5,277 bases of DNA. Source: Lachnospiraceae bacterium (lineage in GTDB: Bacteria; Bacillota; Clostridia; Lachnospirales; Lachnospiraceae). The stretch lies in NCBI GenBank assembly GCA_015057205.1, contig SVEW01000147.1, positions 1-5,277 on the forward strand. The letters are read 5' to 3'. Under the pieces are notes generated by a model, which saw nothing but the letters and a program-made list of their open reading frames with translations, made no database searches and was not told the DNA's origin. This document shows positions 1-5,277 of this stretch, in pieces; position 1 is the stretch's first letter; each line of letters starts with the position of its first letter. A program made the position numbers and the translations under genes.

Positions 1-628
1 TGGAGAACTTAGCAATCATGGTCTTCCGGTCAAATTTTAGTTTTACATCAATGCTCCAATATTCTTGCGGGATAAATGCATTGATTTCTTCCTCACGGTC
101 GCAAATCATGCGAAGTGCAACGGATTGCACACGTCCCGCACTCAACCCGCGTTTCACTTTCATCCAAAGAAGGGGGCTGATACGATACCCTACAATTCTA
201 TCCAAAATACGTCTTGCCTGCTGTGCATCCACAAGATTCATATCTATCTTTCTCGCCTGTTTCAGCGACTCTTTCACTGCCTGCTTCGTAATCTCATTAA
301 AACTAATGCGATAAACCGTCTTATCTGCAAGTTTTAATGCATGATATAAATGCCAGGAAATAGCCTCACCTTCACGGTCAGGGTCCGTTGCGAGATAGAT
401 TTTCTCTGCTTTCTTCACTTCTTTACGAAGTTTTGCAAGCACTTCTCCCTTTCCGCGAATGGTAATATATTTCGGTTCATAATCGTTCTCAATATCCACA
501 CCCAGACTTGATTTAGGTAAGTCTCTTACGTGCCCGTTCGATGCGGTTACTTCATAATTACTTCCTAAAAATTTCTTAATAGTCTTCACCTTCGCCGGTG
601 ACTCCACAATCACTAAATTCTTAGCCAC
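1..628 (-). CDS. topA: DNA topoisomerase I, N-terminal part (runs off the left edge)
   Basis: Type IA topoisomerase, which relaxes negative supercoils by passing one strand through a transient single-strand break. Only the first 209 residues are in the window. The frame is open to base 1, so the catalytic tyrosine and any C-terminal zinc fingers lie outside. The Toprim domain is clear: KNLVIVESPAK at residues 3-13 with the metal/catalytic glutamate E9, and ATDPDREGEA at 80-89 with the acidic triad D82, D84, E86. The start of the DNA-binding arch follows, with QQARRILDRIVGY (136-148) and RGLSAGRVQSVA (160-171), both hallmarks of bacterial TopA. The start is a GTG at 626-628, chosen because an AGGAG lies 9 bases upstream and the protein opens with the family's usual AKNLVIVESP. 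The gene begins 2 bases after the dprA stop, so translation is probably coupled. Identity is near certain. Full length cannot be judged. Confidence 0.97.
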   Translation of the reverse strand, partial: MAKNLVIVESPAKVKTIKKFLGSNYEVTASNGHVRDLPKSSLGVDIENDYEPKYITIRGKGEVLAKLRKEVKKAEKIYLATDPDREGEAISWHLYHALKLADKTVYRISFNEITKQAVKESLKQARKIDMNLVDAQQARRILDRIVGYRISPLLWMKVKRGLSAGRVQSVALRMICDREEEINAFIPQEYWSIDVKLKFDRKTMIAKFS

Positions 629-630
629 AA

Positions 631-1719
631 TTATCTACTCCTACAAAATTGATTCTTACTATATTCTTCGCAAAGATTCCACTCTGAAAGCCTTGCAATA
701 CTGCTTAACACCGCCATAAGTGGAAGTTTTGATTCATTCATCAGTTCTTCTAACCCCTTCGGCGTAAGACGTAGACAACTATACACCATCGCATCTTCTT
801 TTTCAAGTGTTAATTTCGTTTCTTCCGGTGAAACTTTTTTGTTCTTCTCCCCAAGACCTAATTCTTCTAACAACTCCGGTATGGAGGTTATGATGCCCGC
901 ACCTTGCTTTATATAACGGTTACAGCCAACACTCAATGCATCGTCCAACCTCCCCGGAAGCACAAATATATCTTTTCCCTGTTCTAGCGCAAGATCTCCT
1001 GTAATAAGTGAACCGGAACGTTCTCTCGCCTCAATGATAATAACGGCATCTGCCATTCCACTAATTAACCGGTTTCTTCTTGGAAACATTCCTTTGCTTG
1101 GTTTTGTTCCCGGTGGATATTCGCTAATGATACCACCATGAGAGCAAATAGCCTCATACAGTCCCCTATGCTCCGGTGGATAAATCACATCCACACCGGA
1201 AGCTACCAAAGCATATGTTTCTCCTCCCGCTTCGATTGCCGCTTTTTGAGCAATACCATCTACGCCTCTGGCCATACCGCTAAGGATAATACCACCTACT
1301 TGTGCTATGGCTTTCGCAATCTGTGCAGCATAGGTTTTACCATAAGGTGAACACATGCGGGCTCCAACTATGGCTATTTTTTTCTTATGATTGTCCGGTA
1401 GCTTTCCGCGATAAAACAGGCCACAGGGCGGCTCCTGGGCATAACGAAGCAACTCCGGATAAGCCCCATCATCTCTCCCTATATAGCCTATCCCGCTTTC
1501 TTTCATTTTATGATATTGATATGCTATTTTTGCAGGATTTTCAAGTTCTTGCAATAAATGTTCACGGTCTTTTTCTGTTAGCAGCAAGCACCGCTTTAAA
1601 ATTTCTTCATCTGCACTTAACAATTCTTTATAATTGTTAAACATGTCCAAAATTTGTTGCTGTTTTTTGTAACCTATTCCTTCTATATTAGAAAGTAAAA
1701 ACATTCCCTCTATCTCCAT
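631..1719 (-). CDS. dprA: DNA-processing protein DprA (RecA loader)
   Basis: Cytoplasmic protein of 362 residues. In naturally transformable bacteria DprA binds incoming single-stranded DNA and loads RecA. It is also widespread in bacteria not known to transform. Domains: an N-terminal helix-hairpin-helix-like stretch (about 8-24, SNIEGIGYKK); the Rossmann-like core (about 70-290) with IAIVGAR (115-121), SGMARGVDG (147-155) and YPPEH (180-184); the DNA-binding FPRRNRLISGMADA (212-225); and SGSLIT (235-240) before FVLPG (252-256). A C-terminal winged-helix segment follows (about 305-355). The length is normal for the family. The histidine often found after the GID motif is glutamine here (Q158), which I take as lineage variation. 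The ATG is chosen because GGGAGG lies about 10 bases upstream. The gene overlaps the comM end by 10 bases and is followed 2 bases later by topA, so it is the middle gene of a tight operon. Confidence 0.96.
   Translation of the reverse strand: MEIEGMFLLSNIEGIGYKKQQQILDMFNNYKELLSADEEILKRCLLLTEKDREHLLQELENPAKIAYQYHKMKESGIGYIGRDDGAYPELLRYAQEPPCGLFYRGKLPDNHKKKIAIVGARMCSPYGKTYAAQIAKAIAQVGGIILSGMARGVDGIAQKAAIEAGGETYALVASGVDVIYPPEHRGLYEAICSHGGIISEYPPGTKPSKGMFPRRNRLISGMADAVIIIEARERSGSLITGDLALEQGKDIFVLPGRLDDALSVGCNRYIKQGAGIITSIPELLEELGLGEKNKKVSPEETKLTLEKEDAMVYSCLRLTPKGLEELMNESKLPLMAVLSSIARLSEWNLCEEYSKNQFCRSR
638..642 (-). promoter_or_regulatory. topA ribosome-binding site inside the dprA 3' end
   Basis: AGGAG on the minus strand, 9 bases before the topA GTG start. 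It lies within the last codons of dprA, which ends 2 bases before that GTG. This settles GTG as the topA start and points to termination-reinitiation coupling between the two genes. Confidence 0.8.
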
Positions 1720-3239
1720 ACCTGCAAATCCTCCCGAAATACCAACGCTTCTAACAAATCTTCTCGTTCAATTTTCTCATGTTCTTTCATATCGGCTATA
1801 GTGCGGGCTACTTTCAAAACGCGATGGTAAGTGCGTGCACTTAGCTGAAGTTTTTCATATTGCGTCTTCATGTACGCATCTAACGGACCATCCAATTTAC
1901 AGTATTTGCTAAGAAGTGGTTCCCTCATCTGCCCGTTAAATTGAATTTCTTCGTGTCGAAAACGACTTTTCTGTCTTTCTAATGCTTTTTCAACCCGTTT
2001 TGCAATGGTAGCAGAATCTTCTGCTTCCGCTTCCTGTAAATCCGTATATTCAATTTGCGACACTTCTACACACATATCCATGCGATCTAGTAATGGCCCG
2101 CTGATTTTACCGAGATATCTTCGTATTTGTGTATGCGTACAATGGCATCGATTTAAATCCGGATAAAATCCACATGGACAAGGATTTAGGGCTGCAACAA
2201 GCGTAAAATCTGCCGGAAAGCGAAAGTTTCCCCCGGCTCTTGATATCGTAACCATCCCATCCTCCAAAGGTTGACGCAACACCTCTAACGTCTGCACTCC
2301 AAATTCCGGCAGCTCGTCCAAAAATAAGATTCCTCGATTAGCCAGACTGATTTCCCCCGGTCTTACCGGTGTACCACCACCAAGCAACCCTTTTGGAGTC
2401 GTTTTATGATGGGGCATACGAAAAGGCCGACCGGTTATCCATTGTTTTTCATTGTCAAGTAACCCACTGATGCTATAGAGTGAGGTAACCTCTAACTGTT
2501 CGTTTTTACTCATAGGTGGCATAATTCCGGCCATTGCCTTGGCAATCATCGTCTTACCGGTTCCCGGTGGACCAACCATCAGCAAATTATGACGTCCACT
2601 AGCTGCCACTTCACAAGCTCGTTTTACCAGTGTCTGTCCTTTTATTTGAGCAAAATCCGGAATATAACTATCCTTTTTCCCCTCACAAAAAGCCATGTTT
2701 TGTCCTTCTTTGAAATAGTTCCTAGCATCCTTTTTCAAAAAAAGTTGCATCACCTCTTGCAAGGAAGAGACTGCCAGAATTTTCATATTCTCCACCATGT
2801 CTGCCTCTTTCTCATTGTCTTTTGGTATAATGGCATAGCGATATCCCTTTTCTCGTGCACATAACATCATAGGCAATACGCCTCTTACTCCTTCTATTTT
2901 CCCATTAAGGGATAATTCTCCAATCAGAATAATGTCACTAAGATTTTCTTCCCTTAACAAACCATAGCCGGCTGCTATGGAAATAGCCATTGGCAAATCA
3001 AAGGCGGTTCCGGTTTTATGAACGCCTGCCGGTGTAAAATTCATAGTAACTTTTTTTGCGGGCAATTTTACGTTACTGTTCTTTAATGCTGCTAATGCAC
3101 GTTCTTTTTCCTCGCGTACCTCTGCAGACAGATACCCTACCAGATAGTATCCCGGTAATCCGTCCGCCACATCACATTCTACATGTGTAATCATACCTTC
3201 CATACCGGAAAGCATAACCGTTGTTGTTTTTCCTAACAT
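1710..3239 (-). CDS. comM: YifB/ComM family AAA+ ATPase (Mg-chelatase-like helicase)
   Basis: Hexameric AAA+ ATPase family. In Vibrio cholerae, ComM is a branch-migration helicase that helps integrate transforming DNA; the role in Clostridia is inferred. The protein has 509 residues, normal for the family. The N-terminal part (about 1-165) is the Lon/S5-like domain, with FTPAG and FDLPMA and then GELSLNGKIEGVRG. The ATPase core follows: Walker A GPPGTGKT (223-230), the family motif RPFRMPHH (271-278), Walker B ILFLDE (304-309), sensor Asn352, a four-cysteine cluster (C354, C356, C365, C367), an arginine finger in GPLLDRMD (R386) and a sensor-2-like LSARTYHR (466-473). I chose the second ATG (3237-3239): AGGAG is 6 bases before it but directly abuts the ATG at 3243-3245, and MLGKT resembles the usual YifB opening. 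First gene of the comM-dprA-topA cluster; its leader holds hairpins described separately. Confidence 0.95.
   Translation of the reverse strand: MLGKTTTVMLSGMEGMITHVECDVADGLPGYYLVGYLSAEVREEKERALAALKNSNVKLPAKKVTMNFTPAGVHKTGTAFDLPMAISIAAGYGLLREENLSDIILIGELSLNGKIEGVRGVLPMMLCAREKGYRYAIIPKDNEKEADMVENMKILAVSSLQEVMQLFLKKDARNYFKEGQNMAFCEGKKDSYIPDFAQIKGQTLVKRACEVAASGRHNLLMVGPPGTGKTMIAKAMAGIMPPMSKNEQLEVTSLYSISGLLDNEKQWITGRPFRMPHHKTTPKGLLGGGTPVRPGEISLANRGILFLDELPEFGVQTLEVLRQPLEDGMVTISRAGGNFRFPADFTLVAALNPCPCGFYPDLNRCHCTHTQIRRYLGKISGPLLDRMDMCVEVSQIEYTDLQEAEAEDSATIAKRVEKALERQKSRFRHEEIQFNGQMREPLLSKYCKLDGPLDAYMKTQYEKLQLSARTYHRVLKVARTIADMKEHEKIEREDLLEALVFREDLQVWR
1729..1735 (-). promoter_or_regulatory. dprA ribosome-binding site inside the comM 3' end
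   Basis: GGGAGGA on the minus strand about 10 bases before the dprA ATG, encoded within the comM codons for its last few residues. With the 10-base gene overlap it supports translational coupling. The next in-frame ATG (Met6) has no comparable site at good spacing. Confidence 0.7.
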
Positions 3240-3245
3240 ATTCAT

Positions 3246-3250
3246 CTCCT
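3246..3250 (-). promoter_or_regulatory. comM ribosome-binding site that decides the start
   Basis: AGGAG on the minus strand. It touches the first possible ATG (3243-3245) with no spacer, which would be poor for initiation. It sits at the usual 6-base spacing from the ATG at 3237-3239, which favours the latter as the real start. Confidence 0.75.
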
Positions 3251-3270
3251 ATATGTGCGATGAAAGTCAT

Positions 3271-3284
3271 GCCCGATTACGGGC
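3271..3284 (-). other. Small GC stem-loop in the comM leader
   Basis: A perfect 5-base-pair stem, GCCCG and CGGGC around a 4-base loop, 20 bases upstream of the comM Shine-Dalgarno. It has no T-tract after it on the minus strand, so it is not a terminator for that direction. Its arms could also pair weakly with the neighbouring hairpin at 3304-3326. Function unknown. Confidence 0.4.
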
Positions 3285-3295
3285 GGAATTTTCTT

Positions 3296-3326
3296 AAAAA
3301 GATGGGGCGTCAGATAAGACGCCGCC
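3296..3326 (-). terminator. Hairpin plus T-tract: sigK terminator or comM leader hairpin
   Basis: On the minus strand GGCGTC (3323-3318), a 6-base loop and GACGCC (3311-3306) form a perfect 6-pair GC-rich stem. It can be lengthened by two G-C pairs past a bulge, and is followed after CCATC by TTTTT (3300-3296). This is the form of a Rho-independent terminator and lies about 60 bases after the sigma factor stop codon. The complication is that the best promoter candidate for comM lies just upstream of it, so it could instead be a leader hairpin or attenuator at the 5' end of the comM mRNA. Confidence 0.55.
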
Positions 3327-3328
3327 TT

Positions 3329-3357
3329 ATGATAAAGCGATAGTACTATCCTATCAC
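3329..3357 (-). promoter_or_regulatory. Candidate sigma-A promoter for the comM-dprA-topA operon
   Basis: On the minus strand GTGATA (3357-3352, 4 of 6 matches to the -35 consensus) and TATCAT (3334-3329, 5 of 6 matches to the -10) are separated by exactly 17 bases. I find no better promoter between the hairpin at 3296-3326 and comM. Transcription from here would start around 3321-3325, at the base of that hairpin. An alternative -10, TACTAT, lies inside the spacer but has a poorer -35. This is pattern matching only. Confidence 0.4.
3339..3350. repeat. Perfect 12-base palindrome in the promoter spacer
   Basis: GATAGTACTATC is identical on both strands and falls wholly between the candidate -35 and -10 hexamers upstream of comM. 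On the minus strand a second copy of the GATAG pentamer sits directly before it. The placement would suit an operator for a dimeric repressor, but I recognise no regulator that binds this sequence. Confidence 0.45.
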
Positions 3358-3385
3358 ATTTTTCTGTATTATGGAAGATGTTTTT

Positions 3386-4009
3386 TTAACCTTCCAAATA
3401 AATCCGTAATTTCTCCAGTGCATGTTTTTCGAGACGGCTTACATAAGAACGGGATATGGTATGTAGCTTTGACACTTGCTGTTGCGTCATCGGAGATTGC
3501 CCCTGTAAGCCATATCGCATATTGATTACATACTGCTCTCTTTTCGTCAAAATCCCCGGCATAACATTTTGTAACTGTTCATACATGTTTTTTTGCTCCA
3601 CAATATAAGCAAGATCCGGCTCCTCCGACTCAATGACATCTACAAACTGTAACTGATTCCCCTCCTTATCCGTTCCGATTTGTTCATAGAGCGAAACATC
3701 CCTGGCTCGCTTTTTCTTGCTACGAAAATACATAAACAACTCGTTTTCAATGCATCGCGCACTGTATGTGGCAAGTTTACTTCCTTTCTCATCATTGTAA
3801 GTCATAACTGCCTTCATTAATCCAAAGATTCCAATAGAAATTAACTCCTCTAAGGATTCCTCCTGACTTTGATATTTTTTCGCAATGTGGGCCACCAGTC
3901 GCAAATTCCGTTCAATTAAAATGTTCCGTGCCTTTTCATCTCCTTGCTTCATCCTCTTAATATATTCTTGCTCCTCTTCTTTCGACAGAGGTTTCGAAAA
4001 TGTTTTCAT
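3386..4009 (-). CDS. sigK: Sporulation sigma factor, SigK type, without pro-sequence
   Basis: RNA polymerase sigma-70 family factor of 207 residues. In spore formers SigK directs late mother-cell genes (coat, spore maturation); that role is inferred from family resemblance. Seen: KPLSKEEEQEY (6-16); region 2 with IERNLRLVAHIAKKY (32-46), LISIG (56-60) and LATYSARCIENELFMYFR (79-96); a linker with DVSLYEQIGTDKEGN (104-118); and region 4 with LTKREQYVINMRYGL (154-168) and ISRSYVSRLEKHALEKLR (185-202). The start is fixed by conserved KPLS and by an in-frame TAG two codons upstream. There is thus no room for the roughly 20-residue pro-peptide of Bacillus pro-SigK. The ribosome-binding site is weak (GGGA, AGGG). 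The helix-turn-helix turn reads SKLHTIS where the family has AKKLGIS. SigE is the nearest alternative, but the opening residues and the linker fit SigK better. Divergent from the pseudouridine synthase gene. Confidence 0.88.
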   Translation of the reverse strand: MKTFSKPLSKEEEQEYIKRMKQGDEKARNILIERNLRLVAHIAKKYQSQEESLEELISIGIFGLMKAVMTYNDEKGSKLATYSARCIENELFMYFRSKKKRARDVSLYEQIGTDKEGNQLQFVDVIESEEPDLAYIVEQKNMYEQLQNVMPGILTKREQYVINMRYGLQGQSPMTQQQVSKLHTISRSYVSRLEKHALEKLRIYLEG

Positions 4010-4034
4010 ACCCTATCCCACAACCGCTTTTTAT

Positions 4035-4065
4035 AGTTTATGAAAAAAAGTTCCCATAAGTGCCT
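4035..4065 (-). promoter_or_regulatory. Possible sigma-E-like promoter for sigK
   Basis: On the minus strand CATAAACT (4042-4035) closely matches the sigma-E -10 form CATACAnT. A weak -35-like GCACTTA (about 4063-4057) sits 14 bases upstream. In Bacillus sigK is transcribed under sigma-E control, so the match is sensible. The -35 is poor and the AT-rich context allows chance matches. A sigma-A-like TATAAA overlaps the site but has no acceptable -35. Confidence 0.3.
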
Positions 4066-4079
4066 TTCCATGTTACAAT
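4051..4079 (+). promoter_or_regulatory. Sigma-A promoter for the pseudouridine synthase gene
   Basis: TTCCCA (4051-4056, 4 of 6) and TACAAT (4074-4079, 5 of 6) are separated by exactly 17 bases. The expected start point near 4086 would give a leader of about 28 bases that includes the ribosome-binding site. The promoter overlaps the candidate sigK promoter on the other strand. Confidence 0.6.
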
Positions 4080-4100
4080 CACTATAAATAAACAGGGAAT

Positions 4101-4105
4101 GAGGA
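4101..4105 (+). promoter_or_regulatory. Ribosome-binding site that decides the pseudouridine synthase start
   Basis: GAGGA followed by 8 bases and then ATG at 4114. This favours 4114 over the upstream in-frame GTG at 4060, which has no such site and overlaps the promoter, and over the ATG at 4099, which is too close to AGGGA. Confidence 0.75.
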
Positions 4106-4113
4106 AAAAAAAT

Positions 4114-4992
4114 ATGAACAGAACCTTTGAATATCAAATCAACGAAGAAAATACCATCCGGGATTTTTTAAAAAAGAAAGGGTATTCAAAACCCATTTTG
4201 ACAAGCATTAAATATTCTGATTGCAGTCTTTTTGTAAACGAAAAGCCAGCTATGCTTTTTCATACCCTAAAGCCAAATGATACTCTAAGGGTTAACATAA
4301 AAGAAGCTTTTCCGAGTGAACATATCCTTCCGGTAAACCTTCCTCTTTCCATTGTATTTGAAGATGAAGATTTGATTGTAGTCAACAAACCTGCAAACAT
4401 GCCGATTCATCCATCCATTAAGAATTATGATAACACTTTGGCCAATGCCCTTGCATACTATTATGCAAAAGAAGACTCTCCCTTTGTCTTTCGTTGCATG
4501 AATCGACTTGACAAAGATACTACTGGTTTAACCGTTATTGCTAAAAATCCTTTCAGTGCTGCCATTTTATCCCGTAGCATGAAAAACCGGGAATTTATCC
4601 GCATATACTATGCCGGTGTAAAAGGGCATCCCTTAAAGGTTGGAACCATTCAGGCACCAATCGCCCGTGAAAGTGACTCCATTATCACACGCAAAGTAGA
4701 CTACGAAAATGGCCAGCCCGCCATTACACATTATGAAGTTATAACCTACGGTGTTAATTATAGCCTGATTAAATTAAAATTAGAAACTGGTAGAACGCAC
4801 CAGATTCGTGTCCACATGAAGCATCTCGGCCATCCCCTTCCGGGAGACTTTATTTACTGCCCTGACTTCACAGACATAAAACGGCAGGCTCTACATGCCA
4901 AAAGCCTTTCCTTCCCACATCCAATTACCGGGAAGCAATTGTACTTCGACACAGACATACCTGCCGACATCATGCATTTATTAGAATGTTAA
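4114..4992 (+). CDS. RluA-family RNA pseudouridine synthase
   Basis: Converts specific uridines in structured RNA, usually 23S rRNA or tRNA, to pseudouridine; the target here cannot be read from sequence. The protein has 292 residues, typical for the family. The N-terminal 62 residues look like an S4-type RNA-binding domain (TIRDFLKKKGYSKPILTSIK, then FVNEKPAM and LKPNDTLRV). The catalytic domain shows DEDLIVVNKPANMPIHPS (84-101) and the signature NRLDKDTTGL (130-139), where D133 is the expected catalytic aspartate. GRTHQIRVHMKHLGHPLPGD (226-245) and QALHAKSLSFPHP (258-270) follow, all standard family landmarks. The start at 4114 rests on GAGGA 8 bases upstream and on the promoter overlapping the longer reading frame from 4060. 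Monocistronic, with its own promoter. The stop lies one base from the stop of the convergent gene. Subfamily (RluD, RluC or YlyB-like) not assigned. Confidence 0.95.
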   Translation: MNRTFEYQINEENTIRDFLKKKGYSKPILTSIKYSDCSLFVNEKPAMLFHTLKPNDTLRVNIKEAFPSEHILPVNLPLSIVFEDEDLIVVNKPANMPIHPSIKNYDNTLANALAYYYAKEDSPFVFRCMNRLDKDTTGLTVIAKNPFSAAILSRSMKNREFIRIYYAGVKGHPLKVGTIQAPIARESDSIITRKVDYENGQPAITHYEVITYGVNYSLIKLKLETGRTHQIRVHMKHLGHPLPGDFIYCPDFTDIKRQALHAKSLSFPHPITGKQLYFDTDIPADIMHLLEC

Positions 4993-4993
4993 A

Positions 4994-5277
4994 TCAATAT
5001 TTTCTTTTTCCTTTTAGCACTTGCGTACGAATGTACCGGAAGGTTACTTCTTCACCCTCGTTTTTCAACATAAGAAGTAGCTCTTCTAACAGTGCTCTGG
5101 TATCCGGATGCATAACATAGAATTGCTGATTCTGTTCGTAATACTTCCAGGGACTGGCATCCGTATATGTTTTCTCATTATAGTTCTTCGACGCGCAGAC
5201 ACGGTCAACAAACATTTCCACAACATAACGCAATGGCATCTTCATTCCGGCTAAACCTTCCACTTTTCCTTTGTAGT
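4994..5277 (-). CDS. DUF5662-type protein, C-terminal part (runs off the right edge)
   Basis: The 3' end of a minus-strand gene of unknown function. The frame is open through base 5277. The upstream codons read YKGK into the visible VEGLAGMKMP, so the GTG at 5261-5263 is an internal valine and not a start. Visible landmarks are MKMPLRYVVEMFVDRVCASK, TYTDASPWKYY, VMHPDTRALLEELLLML and GEEVTFRYIRTQVLKG. From memory these match the C-terminal half of the DUF5662 family, common in Clostridia and also seen in phage-like contexts; I could not verify this by search. Strongly charged, no membrane segment or signal in the visible part, and a basic KGKRKY end. It converges on the pseudouridine synthase gene with a one-base gap and no strong terminator. 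No activity should be assigned. Confidence 0.75.
   Translation of the reverse strand, partial: YKGKVEGLAGMKMPLRYVVEMFVDRVCASKNYNEKTYTDASPWKYYEQNQQFYVMHPDTRALLEELLLMLKNEGEEVTFRYIRTQVLKGKRKY

Noticed and set aside
18..337. Plus-strand open frames opposite topA
   Set aside because: They mirror the strongly conserved Toprim and DNA-binding coding sequence on the other strand.
1138..1640. Plus-strand open frames opposite dprA
   Set aside because: They are antisense shadows of conserved DprA codons, with no ribosome-binding site or family resemblance.
631..1719. DprA Gln158 in place of the common histidine, as a sign of inactivation
   Set aside because: All other core motifs are intact and the length is normal. 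From memory this substitution is not rare in clostridial DprA.
2589..2864. Plus-strand open frame opposite comM
   Set aside because: It is a shadow of the ATPase coding sequence. Its phenylalanine/leucine-rich look comes from reading lysine/glutamate codons backwards.
3172..3270. A 32-codon frame (ATG at 3268-3270, minus strand) overlapping the start of comM as a possible leader peptide
   Set aside because: No Shine-Dalgarno before it, its ATG abuts a hairpin arm, and the composition is not protein-like. It is most likely a chance frame.
4060..4113. 18-residue N-terminal extension of the pseudouridine synthase from a GTG at 4060
   Set aside because: It overlaps the predicted -35/-10, lacks a ribosome-binding site, and does not resemble the family's N-terminus. 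GAGGA before 4114 gives a better start.
5261..5263. GTG as the start of a short complete gene ending at 4994
   Set aside because: The frame stays open to the window edge, no ribosome-binding site precedes it, and the visible protein matches only the C-terminal half of its family.
1..5277. Frequent CCGGT/ACCGG words, considered as DNA uptake sequences because comM and dprA are present
   Set aside because: Most fall where CCG proline codons precede GA or GG codons in minus-strand genes, and they have no longer shared context. Codon preference explains them.

Overview
The window reads as ordinary chromosome from a low-GC, spore-forming Firmicute of the class Clostridia, most likely Lachnospiraceae. 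Three things suggest this: a SigK-type sporulation sigma factor, the clostridial order comM-dprA-topA, and a DUF5662-type protein. The taxonomic call is inference from protein character, not from a search. I see no mobile element, CRISPR array, tRNA or rRNA, and no intergenic stretch over 300 bases.

Layout, left to right. Positions 1-3239 hold a minus-strand gene cluster transcribed right to left: comM (YifB-type AAA+ ATPase), dprA (RecA loader / DNA-processing protein) and topA (DNA topoisomerase I, cut by the left window edge). comM and dprA overlap by 10 bases, and dprA and topA are 2 bases apart. Each downstream ribosome-binding site lies inside the end of the gene before it, so one mRNA with coupled translation is likely. 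Positions 3240-3385 are a leader/intergenic region with a GC-rich hairpin plus T-tract, a second small hairpin, and a plausible sigma-A promoter whose spacer contains a perfect 12-base palindrome. Positions 3386-4009 are a minus-strand sporulation sigma factor (sigK type) that starts without a pro-sequence. Positions 4010-4113 form a divergent promoter region. Positions 4114-4992 encode a plus-strand RluA-family pseudouridine synthase. It converges, with a one-base gap, on the 3' end of a minus-strand DUF5662-type gene cut by the right window edge.

How they fit together. ComM and DprA act on incoming or recombining single-stranded DNA: DprA loads RecA, and ComM is a branch-migration helicase in transforming bacteria where it has been studied. 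Topoisomerase I relaxes negative supercoils, so the left cluster is a DNA recombination/topology operon. The sigma factor and the pseudouridine synthase are independent transcription units. No undescribed multi-gene system is evident. The parts most worth a second look are the comM leader, the sigma factor's missing pro-sequence and unusual helix-turn-helix turn, and the compact divergent promoter region.
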